A stretch of 47,570 nucleotides of DNA from assembly GCA_905339215.1 (NCBI GenBank), contig CAJPFN010000081.1:1-47570 (forward strand), given 5' to 3'. A model generated the notes under the pieces. It was not told the origin of the DNA and did no database searches. It was given only the letters and a program-made list of their open reading frames with translations. Below are positions 9,862 to 17,028 of this stretch, in pieces. The stretch is from Rhizobiaceae bacterium. Lineage in GTDB: Bacteria; Pseudomonadota; Alphaproteobacteria; Rhizobiales; Rhizobiaceae. Position 1 is the stretch's first letter. Each line of letters opens with the position of its first letter. The translations under genes and the position numbers were made by a program.

Positions 9862-9926
9862 ATGCTCCTCCCGTTGCAGGCTTTCGCCCGTCGTTCCGGT
9901 GGAGGATAAAGCAATGCCGGCAACCG

Positions 9927-11213
9927 TCAATTCGACAGTAGAACACGCTCCGCCACGTGCAGGAGAAGGCCGACCGCGCCGCCGATCAGCATGCCATTGA
10001 AGCGGATGAACTGCAGGTCGCGGCCGACGTTCAGCTCGATCAGCCGGGTCATCTGCAGGACGTCCCAGCGCTTCACCTGGTCGGCGATGAAGGTCGATAC
10101 GCCCTTCTTCTGCGTCTCGACGAAGGAAGCGAGCGCCACAACCACGCCGCGATTCATGTCGGCGCGGATGCGCTCGTCCTCGGCGAGGTGCCGGCCGACG
10201 GCGACGAACATGCCGGTCAGGTGCTCTCGCGAGCGCGAATGCGGCGAGGCGATGTCCTCTTCGACGAAGGTGCGCAGGCTCTTCCACATGCCGGCGGCAA
10301 GGTTGGCGAGTTCGGGCCGCGCCAGCAGGTCGTGCTTCAGCTTTTCGGCGCGCGCGGCAAAATCGGGCGACGTGCGCAACTGCTCGACGAAACCCAGGAC
10401 GAAGCGGTCGAACTCGGCGCGCAGCGCATGGTCCGGATCGGCCTTCGCTTCCTCCAGCAGCGCCGCCGCGGAAGCGACGATGCGCTTCACCAGAAAGGCG
10501 TCGGCGCGGAACATATTGAACAGCGTCGGCAGCTCGGCGCGGATCTTGTCGCGCAACGCGGCAAGGGCGGCCTCGTCCGAGAGGAAGCGTCCGAGCACGC
10601 CCAGGAGTTCGTCGAACAGGCGCTGGTGCTTGCGGTCGGCGGTCACCGAGGCGAGCAATTCGGCGGCGAGCGGCGCCACCGGCACCTTCTCCACTTCCGC
10701 CGTGATGCGCTGGGTGACGAAGTCACGCAGGCCGGATCCCTCCACCGCCGTCAGCATCTGCGGCAGCAGGCGGGCGACGAATCGCGAAAGCCGCCCCGCC
10801 CGCTCTCGGTCCGACAGCCAGTCGGAGACGAGCGCGGCGTAGTCCACCTCCTTCAACTTTTCGCGCACCGGCTCGGCAGCAAGGAAGTTCGTTTCGATGA
10901 AGCGGCCGAGATTGTCGGCAATCCGCTCCTGGTTCTCGGGAATGATTGCGGTATGCGGGATGGGCAGGCCGAGCGGCCGCTTGAATAGGGCGACGACGGC
11001 ATACCAGTCGGCGAGCCCGCCGATGGTCGCCGCCTCGGCAAAGGCGGCGACGAAGCCGAGCAGCGGATAGCGGCCTTCCAGAGACCGCGCGGCGAGGAAG
11101 ACGGCGACGCAGAGCACCAGCGCTCCGGTCGCGAGCGCCTTGGTCCGGCGGAGCGCCGCGAGCTTCGCCTCGGCCACCGGATCGGGGCCCGCAGTCGCTG
11201 CGATTGCGTTCAT
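9927..11213 (-). CDS. DUF445 (YjiN-like) membrane-anchored protein
   Basis: A 428-residue protein with a hydrophobic helix near the N-terminus (TGALVLCVAVFLAARSL), the family signature GGLADWYAVVALFKRPLGLP followed by IPHTAIIPENQERIADNLG, a long helical cytoplasmic or periplasmic middle, and a C-terminal hydrophobic segment (FNGMLIGGAVGLLLHVAERV). The family is widespread, structurally helical, and has no assigned biochemical role. The ATG at 11211-11213 is chosen because GGGAG lies upstream and the longer frame adds an Arg-rich stretch without family character. Confidence 0.9.
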   Translation of the reverse strand: MNAIAATAGPDPVAEAKLAALRRTKALATGALVLCVAVFLAARSLEGRYPLLGFVAAFAEAATIGGLADWYAVVALFKRPLGLPIPHTAIIPENQERIADNLGRFIETNFLAAEPVREKLKEVDYAALVSDWLSDRERAGRLSRFVARLLPQMLTAVEGSGLRDFVTQRITAEVEKVPVAPLAAELLASVTADRKHQRLFDELLGVLGRFLSDEAALAALRDKIRAELPTLFNMFRADAFLVKRIVASAAALLEEAKADPDHALRAEFDRFVLGFVEQLRTSPDFAARAEKLKHDLLARPELANLAAGMWKSLRTFVEEDIASPHSRSREHLTGMFVAVGRHLAEDERIRADMNRGVVVALASFVETQKKGVSTFIADQVKRWDVLQMTRLIELNVGRDLQFIRFNGMLIGGAVGLLLHVAERVLLSN

Positions 11214-11331
11214 GGGACGATGCTCCCGCCGTTTTGCCTGGCTCGCGACGGGCAATACCAGCCTGCCGCAAGACCGTTCCCAGCATGTGCGGGCAAGCCC
11301 CGCGCCTTTCAAGCGGGCGCGACGAAAGGTT

Positions 11332-11889
11332 CTATTCGTGGGCGCCGTGCAGCTGGACGCCGTGATGAGCCCAGAACGGCTTGAACGCGGCGGTCTCCGG
11401 CCTCAGGTCGATGACGCCGACGGTTTCGCCGCAGTCGAACGACAGGCGCGCATTGAAGCGGCGCGCCAGCGCCTTCATTGCCTGGTTCTGCGGGTGCGTG
11501 GTGACGAGCAGTTTCTCGTAGCCCAGCGCATAGGCGTGACCGATGAGGCGCTCGAAGAGGAATCCGCCGAGGCCCCGGTGCTGAAGGTGCCTTTCGACGC
11601 TGAAGGCGATCTCGGCGGTCGGATCGTGCTCCTCGGGCCGCTCGTGAATCTCGGCGGCGCCGCGCACATGGCATTCCTCGTCGACGAAGCCGACCACCGT
11701 CGTCCCGTCATGGAAGCAGCGGTCGGCGTAGACCCTGACGAAGACATCGTCGGTCAGGCCGTTGAAGCGGTCACGCCGGCTCTCCGCGTCGAGGCGCAGC
11801 AAGTGATCCTGGAATCTGCCGTGGTCGGACGGTCTGAGCTGCCTGATGGTCCCCGTCGCGGGGAAGGCGTGGTGCAATACCCTTCGCAT
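11332..11889 (-). CDS. GNAT-family N-acetyltransferase
   Basis: A 185-residue protein with the GNAT acetyl-CoA-binding motif: IAFSVERHLQHRGLGGFLFE, where the RGLGG loop holds the pyrophosphate of acetyl-CoA, followed by HAYALGYEKLLVTTHPQNQ and MKALARRF. N-terminal residues TIRQLRPSDHGRFQDHLLRL start the fold. The substrate is unknown. The ATG at 11887-11889 (MRRVLHHAFP) has GAGGAG upstream; a longer frame starting at 11949 is less likely. It is divergent from rirA with a long gap between. Confidence 0.85.
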   Translation of the reverse strand: MRRVLHHAFPATGTIRQLRPSDHGRFQDHLLRLDAESRRDRFNGLTDDVFVRVYADRCFHDGTTVVGFVDEECHVRGAAEIHERPEEHDPTAEIAFSVERHLQHRGLGGFLFERLIGHAYALGYEKLLVTTHPQNQAMKALARRFNARLSFDCGETVGVIDLRPETAAFKPFWAHHGVQLHGAHE

Positions 11890-12263
11890 GTCGCGCTCCT
11901 CGAGTTCCTCCCGAGTCGCTGTCTCCCGACAGGCGGCTATATTGTGCATTGCAACATGGAATTCAAGCCTGACCCTGCGGCAGCCCGTGACGATTGTCGC
12001 TCGATGTCTCGTCTGGCTTCCCCGACTGCGACGATTCGCCAGTTTCGGCCAAGCTGATGTTTTTCCTATTATATTCTAGGCCCGATGTGGAGGGAGGCGG
12101 AGACTTGCAGCGGCGCCGGCCGGCGTTCTGGCAATGCGGCGCCTTGAACCCCGTTTCGTATCTTGATTTTCATACTCATATATTCATTGGCGTGTTGTCT
12201 GGAATCCTTCTAAGGTGTAGGCGATGTGACCAGGGAAGATACCAGTACCCAACGAGAATCGTC
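11890..12263. other. Long intergenic region between the acetyltransferase gene and rirA
   Basis: About 374 bases carry no convincing gene; translations across it on the plus strand show no family character before the RirA start. The stretch contains AT-rich islands around 12058-12080 and 12160-12190, unusual for this GC-rich genome, and the second holds an IRO-type operator. It probably contains promoters for both divergent genes. I see no RNA gene fold I could defend. Confidence 0.6.
12164..12178. promoter_or_regulatory. IRO box (RirA operator) upstream of rirA
   Basis: TGA (12164-12166), nine bases, then TCA (12176-12178) fit the IRO-box rule TGA-N9-TCA recognised by RirA in rhizobia. It lies 86 bases upstream of the rirA start in an AT-rich stretch, suggesting autoregulation. 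The rule is loose and occurs by chance, but the position and a second match at the heme operon support it. Confidence 0.6.
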
Positions 12264-12725
12264 ATGCGGCTGACACGCCAGACCAACTATGCGATCCGGA
12301 TCCTGATGTACTGTGCGGTCAACAAGGGCCGGCTCAGCCGCATCCCGGAGATCGCCGCCGCCTATTCGGTGTCGGAACTGTTCCTCTTCAAGATCCTCCA
12401 GCCGCTGGTCGAAAACCATCTTGTCGAGACGGTGCGCGGCCGCAACGGCGGCGTTCGCCTCGGCCGGCCCGCCGACGAGATTACGCTGTTCGACGTCGTG
12501 CGCGTCACCGAGGAGAGCTTCGCCATGGCGGAGTGTTTCGGCGAAGAGGCGACGGAATGCCCGCTGATCGACAGCTGCGGGCTCAATTCGGCGCTGCGCG
12601 AAGCGCTCGGCGCGTTCTTCGCGGTGTTGCAGAAGCACACGATCGCCGATCTCGTCAGGAACCGGCCAGACGTGCGGGGGTTGCTCGGCATCGATCTGAT
12701 CGACCGGCCGGCGCTGGCCGGCTGA
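12264..12725 (+). CDS. rirA: Rhizobial iron regulator RirA (Rrf2 family)
   Basis: A 153-residue Rrf2-family winged-helix repressor that senses iron through a [4Fe-4S] cluster and, when iron is sufficient, represses iron-uptake genes. It begins MRLTRQTNYAIRILMYCAVN and contains the recognition helix region VSELFLFKILQPL. The cluster ligands C91, C99 and C105 (AECFG...ECPLIDSCG) fall at exactly the positions known for rhizobial RirA. It is convergent with hmuV, and an IRO box precedes it. It presumably controls the hmu genes and perhaps itself. The ATG at 12264 gives the canonical length. Confidence 0.96.
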   Translation: MRLTRQTNYAIRILMYCAVNKGRLSRIPEIAAAYSVSELFLFKILQPLVENHLVETVRGRNGGVRLGRPADEITLFDVVRVTEESFAMAECFGEEATECPLIDSCGLNSALREALGAFFAVLQKHTIADLVRNRPDVRGLLGIDLIDRPALAG

Positions 12726-12758
12726 CCGCCGCGCCGCTCGCTGTTTTCCCACCCTCTC

Positions 12759-13550
12759 CTAGGCGATCGCTGAGTGCGGCAGCACGTAGGGCGTCCCGTC
12801 GGCCGGCGGCGCACCGACCTTCAGCCGGCACTCGAACACTTTTTCGATGATCTCGTCGGTCAGCACCGCAGCCGGCGTTCCCGACGCGGCGAGCCTGCCG
12901 CGATGCACCACGTGGACGCTGTCGGCATACATCGCCGTCAGGTTGAGGTCGTGCAGGATGGCGACGACGCCCCCGCCTCTGCGGGCGAAGTCGCGCGCGA
13001 TGTCCATGATGATCAGCTGGTGGCGGATGTCCAGGCTGGACACGGGCTCGTCCAGCAGCAGGAAGCGCGGCCTGCCCTCCAGCATCGGCGTCCAGACCTG
13101 GCACAGCACGCGGGCGAGCTGCACGCGCTGCTGCTCTCCCCCGGAGAGCTCCTGATAGAAACGCCCGGCGAAGCCATCGAGATCGACGCGGGCAAGTGCC
13201 CGGTCGGGTAGCCGTGCGTCCTCGCCGGGCAGGACACCGGAGCGCCCGCCGGCAAGGCCGAGCCTGACGATCTCGCGCACCGTGAACGGAAAGGACAGCG
13301 CGGTCGCCTGTGGCAGCACGGCGCGCATCGCCGCCGCCTGCCACGGCTTCAGCCCCGACACCTCGGCGCCGTTGATCGTGACCGAGCCGCCATAGGGCAG
13401 GTCGCCCGAGATCGCTCGCATCAGCGTCGTCTTGCCGGACCCGTTGGGGCCGACGATCGCGGTTATCTCGCGCGGTCGCGCCTCAAAGGCGACGCCGGAG
13501 ATGATCTGCTTCCGTCCGATGACGACCGATAACTCCCGGGATTCGATCAT
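12759..13550 (-). CDS. hmuV: Heme ABC transporter ATP-binding protein HmuV
   Basis: A 263-residue ABC ATPase that powers heme import across the inner membrane. Walker A is GPNGSGKTT near residue 35, the signature motif LSGGEQQRVQLARVL is central, and Walker B with the D-loop is FLLLDEPVSSLD, followed by the switch histidine in VAILHDLN. It is the last gene of the operon hmuPSTUV, starting 31 bases after hmuU. The LSGGEQQR signature and gene order favour heme over siderophore transport. Confidence 0.95.
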   Translation of the reverse strand: MIESRELSVVIGRKQIISGVAFEARPREITAIVGPNGSGKTTLMRAISGDLPYGGSVTINGAEVSGLKPWQAAAMRAVLPQATALSFPFTVREIVRLGLAGGRSGVLPGEDARLPDRALARVDLDGFAGRFYQELSGGEQQRVQLARVLCQVWTPMLEGRPRFLLLDEPVSSLDIRHQLIIMDIARDFARRGGGVVAILHDLNLTAMYADSVHVVHRGRLAASGTPAAVLTDEIIEKVFECRLKVGAPPADGTPYVLPHSAIA

Positions 13551-13581
13551 GTCCGGGCCTCCCTTCGTTCGGCGCCGCCGT

Positions 13582-14685
13582 TCATAGGTCGACGACGCCG
13601 CGCTTGCGCAGCAGGATCCACAGGAAGAACGGCGCGCCGGCCACCGCCGTGACGATGCCGATCGGCAGTTCGGCGGGCGCCACGATGGTGCGGCTCACCG
13701 AATCGGCAAGGATGAGCAGCGTGCCGCCAAGCAGTGCCGACGCCGGCAGCAGGTAGCGGTTGTCCGGGCCGATGATCAGGCGCAGCAGGTGCGGCACGAC
13801 GATGCCGACGAAGCCGATGCCGCCGCTGACCGCCACCGAGACGCCGGTCGCCGCCGCCACCGCGACGATGGCGACGTGCTTGCAACGCTGCACCGGGATG
13901 CCGAGATGGCTGGCCGTCGCCTCGCCCAGCGCCAGCGCGTTGAGGCCGCGCGCGAGGAATGGCGCGGTGGCGAGTGCTGCCGCGATCACCGGCGCCACCG
14001 CCATCGCCTTCGTCCAGGTGGCGCCGGCGAGCGAGCCGAGGTTCCAGAAGGTCAGGTCGCGCAGCTGGCGGTCGTCGGCCATGAAGACGAGGACGCCGGT
14101 CAGCGCGCCGGCCAGCGCGGCGAGCGCAATGCCGGCGAGCAGCATGGTGGCGACCGAGGTCTGCCCGCGCCTGGTCGAGACGCGGTAGAGTAGGAGCGTC
14201 ACGGCGAGGCCTCCCAGGAACGCCGCGAGCGGCAGGGCGTAGATGCCGAGCAGCGCGGTCGCCGGCCGGAACGCGGTTGTGCCCAGCACGATCATCGACA
14301 CCGCACCAAGTGCGGCGCCGCCCGAGACGCCGACGAGGCCCGGATCGGCCAGCGGATTGCGGAACAGGCCTTGCATGACCGCACCCGAAACGGCGAGCGC
14401 CGCGCCGATCAGGCATCCGAGCGCCACGCGCGGCATGCGGATATCCTGGACGATGATCGTGTCCCGTGCCGAGAGCACCGCGTCACCGGCCCCGCCAGAG
14501 ATCCAGCCGCCGATCACCGCGAGCGCCGACGCGTCTGATGCCCCCGACGCCAGGCTGAGCAGGATCGTCACGCCGAGAGCGGCGGCGAGCAGGAGGATGA
14601 CGGTGCGGGCGCGCGCGGTACGGTCGCCTTCCAGCGGCTCCGCCGGTCCGGACACGGCGACGCGGTCGTTCGCCGCGCCGCTCAC
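13582..14685 (-). CDS. hmuU: Heme ABC transporter permease HmuU (FecCD family)
   Basis: A 367-residue BtuC/FecCD-type permease with about ten membrane helices (for example VILLLAAALGVTILLSLASG and LLGIYALPLAAFLGGLAVTL) and the conserved GxVxFVGxxxPH stretch, here GGIGFVGIVVPHLLRLIIGP. It forms the channel that pairs with HmuV and receives heme from HmuT. The start is a GTG at 14683-14685 whose last bases overlap the hmuT stop (GTGA), indicating translational coupling. Confidence 0.95.
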   Translation of the reverse strand: MSGAANDRVAVSGPAEPLEGDRTARARTVILLLAAALGVTILLSLASGASDASALAVIGGWISGGAGDAVLSARDTIIVQDIRMPRVALGCLIGAALAVSGAVMQGLFRNPLADPGLVGVSGGAALGAVSMIVLGTTAFRPATALLGIYALPLAAFLGGLAVTLLLYRVSTRRGQTSVATMLLAGIALAALAGALTGVLVFMADDRQLRDLTFWNLGSLAGATWTKAMAVAPVIAAALATAPFLARGLNALALGEATASHLGIPVQRCKHVAIVAVAAATGVSVAVSGGIGFVGIVVPHLLRLIIGPDNRYLLPASALLGGTLLILADSVSRTIVAPAELPIGIVTAVAGAPFFLWILLRKRGVVDL

Positions 14686-15563
14686 TTGGCGACTCGGTCG
14701 CCGTAGAGTTGCGCCACGAGATCGCGCACCGCCGCCGCCGTGCGCGGGCCGAAGCCGAGCAGGTAGGCGGCGTCCATGCGCACCAGCCGCTTCGCCTGGC
14801 CGGCGGGTGTCGAGGCGATCGCTGGATTGGCGAAGATGTCGGCCGACGGATCCGGGTCGCCGCTGCGGTCCATCATCAGGATGACGTCGGGCGCCGCGGT
14901 GATCACCGCCTCGTCCGTGATCGGCTTGTAGCCCTCGTAGCCCTCGACCGCGTTGACCGCCCCGGCGAGCCTGATCACCCCGTCGGCCGCCGTGCCGCTC
15001 CCCGAGGCGAGCAGCTTGCCGCCCTGGGCGCTGAGCAGGAACATGACCCGCTTGCGTTCGCCGATCGACGCAGTCGTCTTCTCGGCCGCGTCGAGGTCGG
15101 TAGCGACGGACGCAGCGAGCGTCTTTGCCTTGTCGTTCACGCCCAACGCCTCGCCGACCGCGCGGATCTTCACCACGATGCCGTCGCGGTCGAACGTCTC
15201 AGGGACCTCGAGGAAAGGGACGCTCGCTTTCTTCAGCACGTCGATCGCCTCGCGCGGGCCGCTGCCCTCGAGCGCGATCACTGCGCTCGGGCCGACCGAC
15301 AGCACGCCCTCTGGCGACAGCTGGCGCATATAGCCGACGTCGGGCAGCGCCAGCGCCGCCGGCGGGTATACGCTCGTCGTGTCGCGCGCAATCAGACGCC
15401 TTTCTTCGCCGAGAGCGTAGACGATCTCGGTGATCGATCCGCCAATGGCGACGAGCTTCGAGGAATCGGGCAGCGTGCCGACCGTCTCTGAGGCGGCCGC
15501 GACGTGCGCGGCCAGGAGCAGCGTCGCGGCCATCGTGGCGCGGGCGCGTGTGAGGAATGCCAT
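14682..15563 (-). CDS. hmuT: Periplasmic heme-binding protein HmuT
   Basis: A 293-residue cluster A-III substrate-binding protein. It begins with a signal peptide (MAFLTRARATMAATLLLAAH) cut near VAAASE. The family landmark KLVAIGGSITEIVYALGEE follows, then ARDTTSVYPPAALALPDVGY, and YKPITDEAVITAAPDVILMM late in the protein. Y and R residues in these regions ligate heme in relatives. It captures heme in the periplasm and passes it to HmuUV. GAGGAAG precedes the ATG at 15561-15563, which is 11 bases after hmuS. Confidence 0.93.
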   Translation of the reverse strand: MAFLTRARATMAATLLLAAHVAAASETVGTLPDSSKLVAIGGSITEIVYALGEERRLIARDTTSVYPPAALALPDVGYMRQLSPEGVLSVGPSAVIALEGSGPREAIDVLKKASVPFLEVPETFDRDGIVVKIRAVGEALGVNDKAKTLAASVATDLDAAEKTTASIGERKRVMFLLSAQGGKLLASGSGTAADGVIRLAGAVNAVEGYEGYKPITDEAVITAAPDVILMMDRSGDPDPSADIFANPAIASTPAGQAKRLVRMDAAYLLGFGPRTAAAVRDLVAQLYGDRVAK

Positions 15564-15574
15564 GGCTTTCTTCC

Positions 15575-16630
15575 TCACGCCGCCGACGGCTGGACGACGC
15601 GGGGAAGGTTCTCCGCCAGGAAACGCCAGTCGCCGCGCTCGTCCTCGCCTTCCTTCCTGACCCCGAAGAACTGGATGATCATTTCGCCGTCGGCGCCGTA
15701 GGCTTCGAGCGAGGTAACGTGGCCCTCCGCGGTCGGCTTGCGTACGGCCCACACCTCCCGAACCCGGTCGAGCCTGAGATGCAGGTGGAAGGTCTCGTCG
15801 AGCACGTTGATCCACGGCCCCATCGGCTTGATGTTTGCGATCGGCCCCTTGTGGATCTGGATGCAGCCGCGGTTTCCCACGAAACACATGATCGGCAGGC
15901 GCTCCGCCGCAGAGTGGTGGAACATGGCGGTCAGCGCATCGCCGTCGAGAAGCCAGGCGTAGTCCTGGCCGACCATGCGCACCGCATGGTGGCGGGTCAG
16001 GTTCAGCGAGCGCAAAATGCCGAAAAACTGGTGCACGTCGGTCATTGCGCTCCAGCGGTCGCGCAGCTGGTCGGCGCCGCCGGCGTCGCCGTTTGCCGGC
16101 CTCTCCTCCGCCGCCGCCTCGACCGCGACCACCGGCGACTGGTCGGCGGCGACGAGCGTATCGACCAGTTGCTGGTAGGCGTAGAGATTCGAGGCGGGGC
16201 GAAGGTGCACCTTGTGCACCGCTTCGCCGCGCACGTCGAAGAACTGCAGGCTGCGGCGGATGGCGTCGCCGTCGCGCTTCTCCACGGCAAAACCGTGCGC
16301 CCATGCCTTCGGGAAGATGCGCAGGTCGATCTCGTCGCCGAGCGCCATGGCGTTGTGGTTGCCGGTGACGACCTTGTCGTAGACGCCGATCTTCTCGTGC
16401 ACGGCGTCCTCGTTGCGGGTCAACGCCATCACTTCGCCAACCGCCTCCAGTCCGGTCAGCACGTCGTTGACGCGCGGTTCGATGCGCACGGTCCCCTCGC
16501 CGCACCAGGCGGCGACGAACTCGGCCTCGGAGATGCCGAGCTGCGCGGCGAGGTCGCGCTCGCGCATCTTCGGGTTTTCGTCGCGGGCGCGGCGGATCGC
16601 CTGCGGGTCGGGCCTCTTTTCAGAAATCAT
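15575..16630 (-). CDS. hmuS: Cytoplasmic heme-handling/degrading protein HmuS
   Basis: A 351-residue protein of the HmuS/ChuS/HemS family, built from two related halves. Segments such as RARDENPKMRERDLAAQLGI, GEVMALTRNEDAVHEKIGVY and GNRGCIQIHKGPIANIKPMG are typical. Relatives bind imported heme and degrade it or carry it to an acceptor, releasing iron in the cytoplasm. It starts at the ATG 16628-16630, 11 bases after hmuP. A Gln/Asp/Ala-rich linker around the middle joins the halves, as usual. Confidence 0.94.
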   Translation of the reverse strand: MISEKRPDPQAIRRARDENPKMRERDLAAQLGISEAEFVAAWCGEGTVRIEPRVNDVLTGLEAVGEVMALTRNEDAVHEKIGVYDKVVTGNHNAMALGDEIDLRIFPKAWAHGFAVEKRDGDAIRRSLQFFDVRGEAVHKVHLRPASNLYAYQQLVDTLVAADQSPVVAVEAAAEERPANGDAGGADQLRDRWSAMTDVHQFFGILRSLNLTRHHAVRMVGQDYAWLLDGDALTAMFHHSAAERLPIMCFVGNRGCIQIHKGPIANIKPMGPWINVLDETFHLHLRLDRVREVWAVRKPTAEGHVTSLEAYGADGEMIIQFFGVRKEGEDERGDWRFLAENLPRVVQPSAA

Positions 16631-16641
16631 GTCGCGAACCT

Positions 16642-16848
16642 TCACTTGTTGAGAATGAGCTTGCCCTGACGGGTGATCTTCAGCCGGTAGAGGGCACCGC
16701 GGTGGTCGATGCCGATCTCGCGATGGCCGCCGAACAGCGCCTCGCTGGTCACGGTGCGGACGAAATCGCGGTCGCCGGCGAACGCTTCGCGCGGTCGGCA
16801 AGGGGGTGACGCATTGCTGCGCAGGTCCGTTCGGCTGCGGTCTTCCAC
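16642..16848 (-). CDS. hmuP: Hemin uptake protein HmuP
   Basis: A 68-residue protein ending EALFGGHREIGIDHRGALY followed by RLKITRQGKLILNK, the diagnostic C-terminus of HmuP. HmuP is a small heme-responsive coactivator required for hmuR expression in Bradyrhizobium and relatives. The start is a GTG at 16846-16848 with GGGAG eight bases upstream; an ATG far upstream at 16930-16932 would read through the IRO operator and is rejected. It is the first gene of the hmuPSTUV operon. Confidence 0.92.
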   Translation of the reverse strand: MEDRSRTDLRSNASPPCRPREAFAGDRDFVRTVTSEALFGGHREIGIDHRGALYRLKITRQGKLILNK

Positions 16849-16898
16849 GGCCAGTCTCCCTCTTCGCGGCCGCTTCGTGCGGCCCGTGATTTGATAGT

Positions 16899-16913
16899 TG
16901 ACTCTAATTATCA
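16899..16913. promoter_or_regulatory. IRO box (RirA operator) in the hmuP/hmuR divergent promoter
   Basis: TGA (16899-16901), nine bases, TCA (16911-16913) match TGA-N9-TCA. The site sits in an AT-rich patch about 50 bases upstream of hmuP and 115 upstream of hmuR, overlapping promoter-like hexamers (TTGACT at 16898). One bound RirA could repress both transcription units when iron is plentiful. Confidence 0.72.
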
Positions 16914-17028
16914 GCTTTACTAGTGAGTGCAATACCGGAGTAGCTGAGTCAAGTTATTTGCGTCCGGACGAACTTTCGATCGTGCAAGCGAGCCGCCGCG
17001 CCAGCCAGCATGGGCATTCCAGGAGTGG

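Noticed and set aside
16849-16932. Longer HmuP start at ATG 16930-16932
   Set aside because: It would place the IRO operator and promoter inside the coding region, and the added residues are not HmuP-like. The GTG at 16846-16848 has a proper ribosome site.
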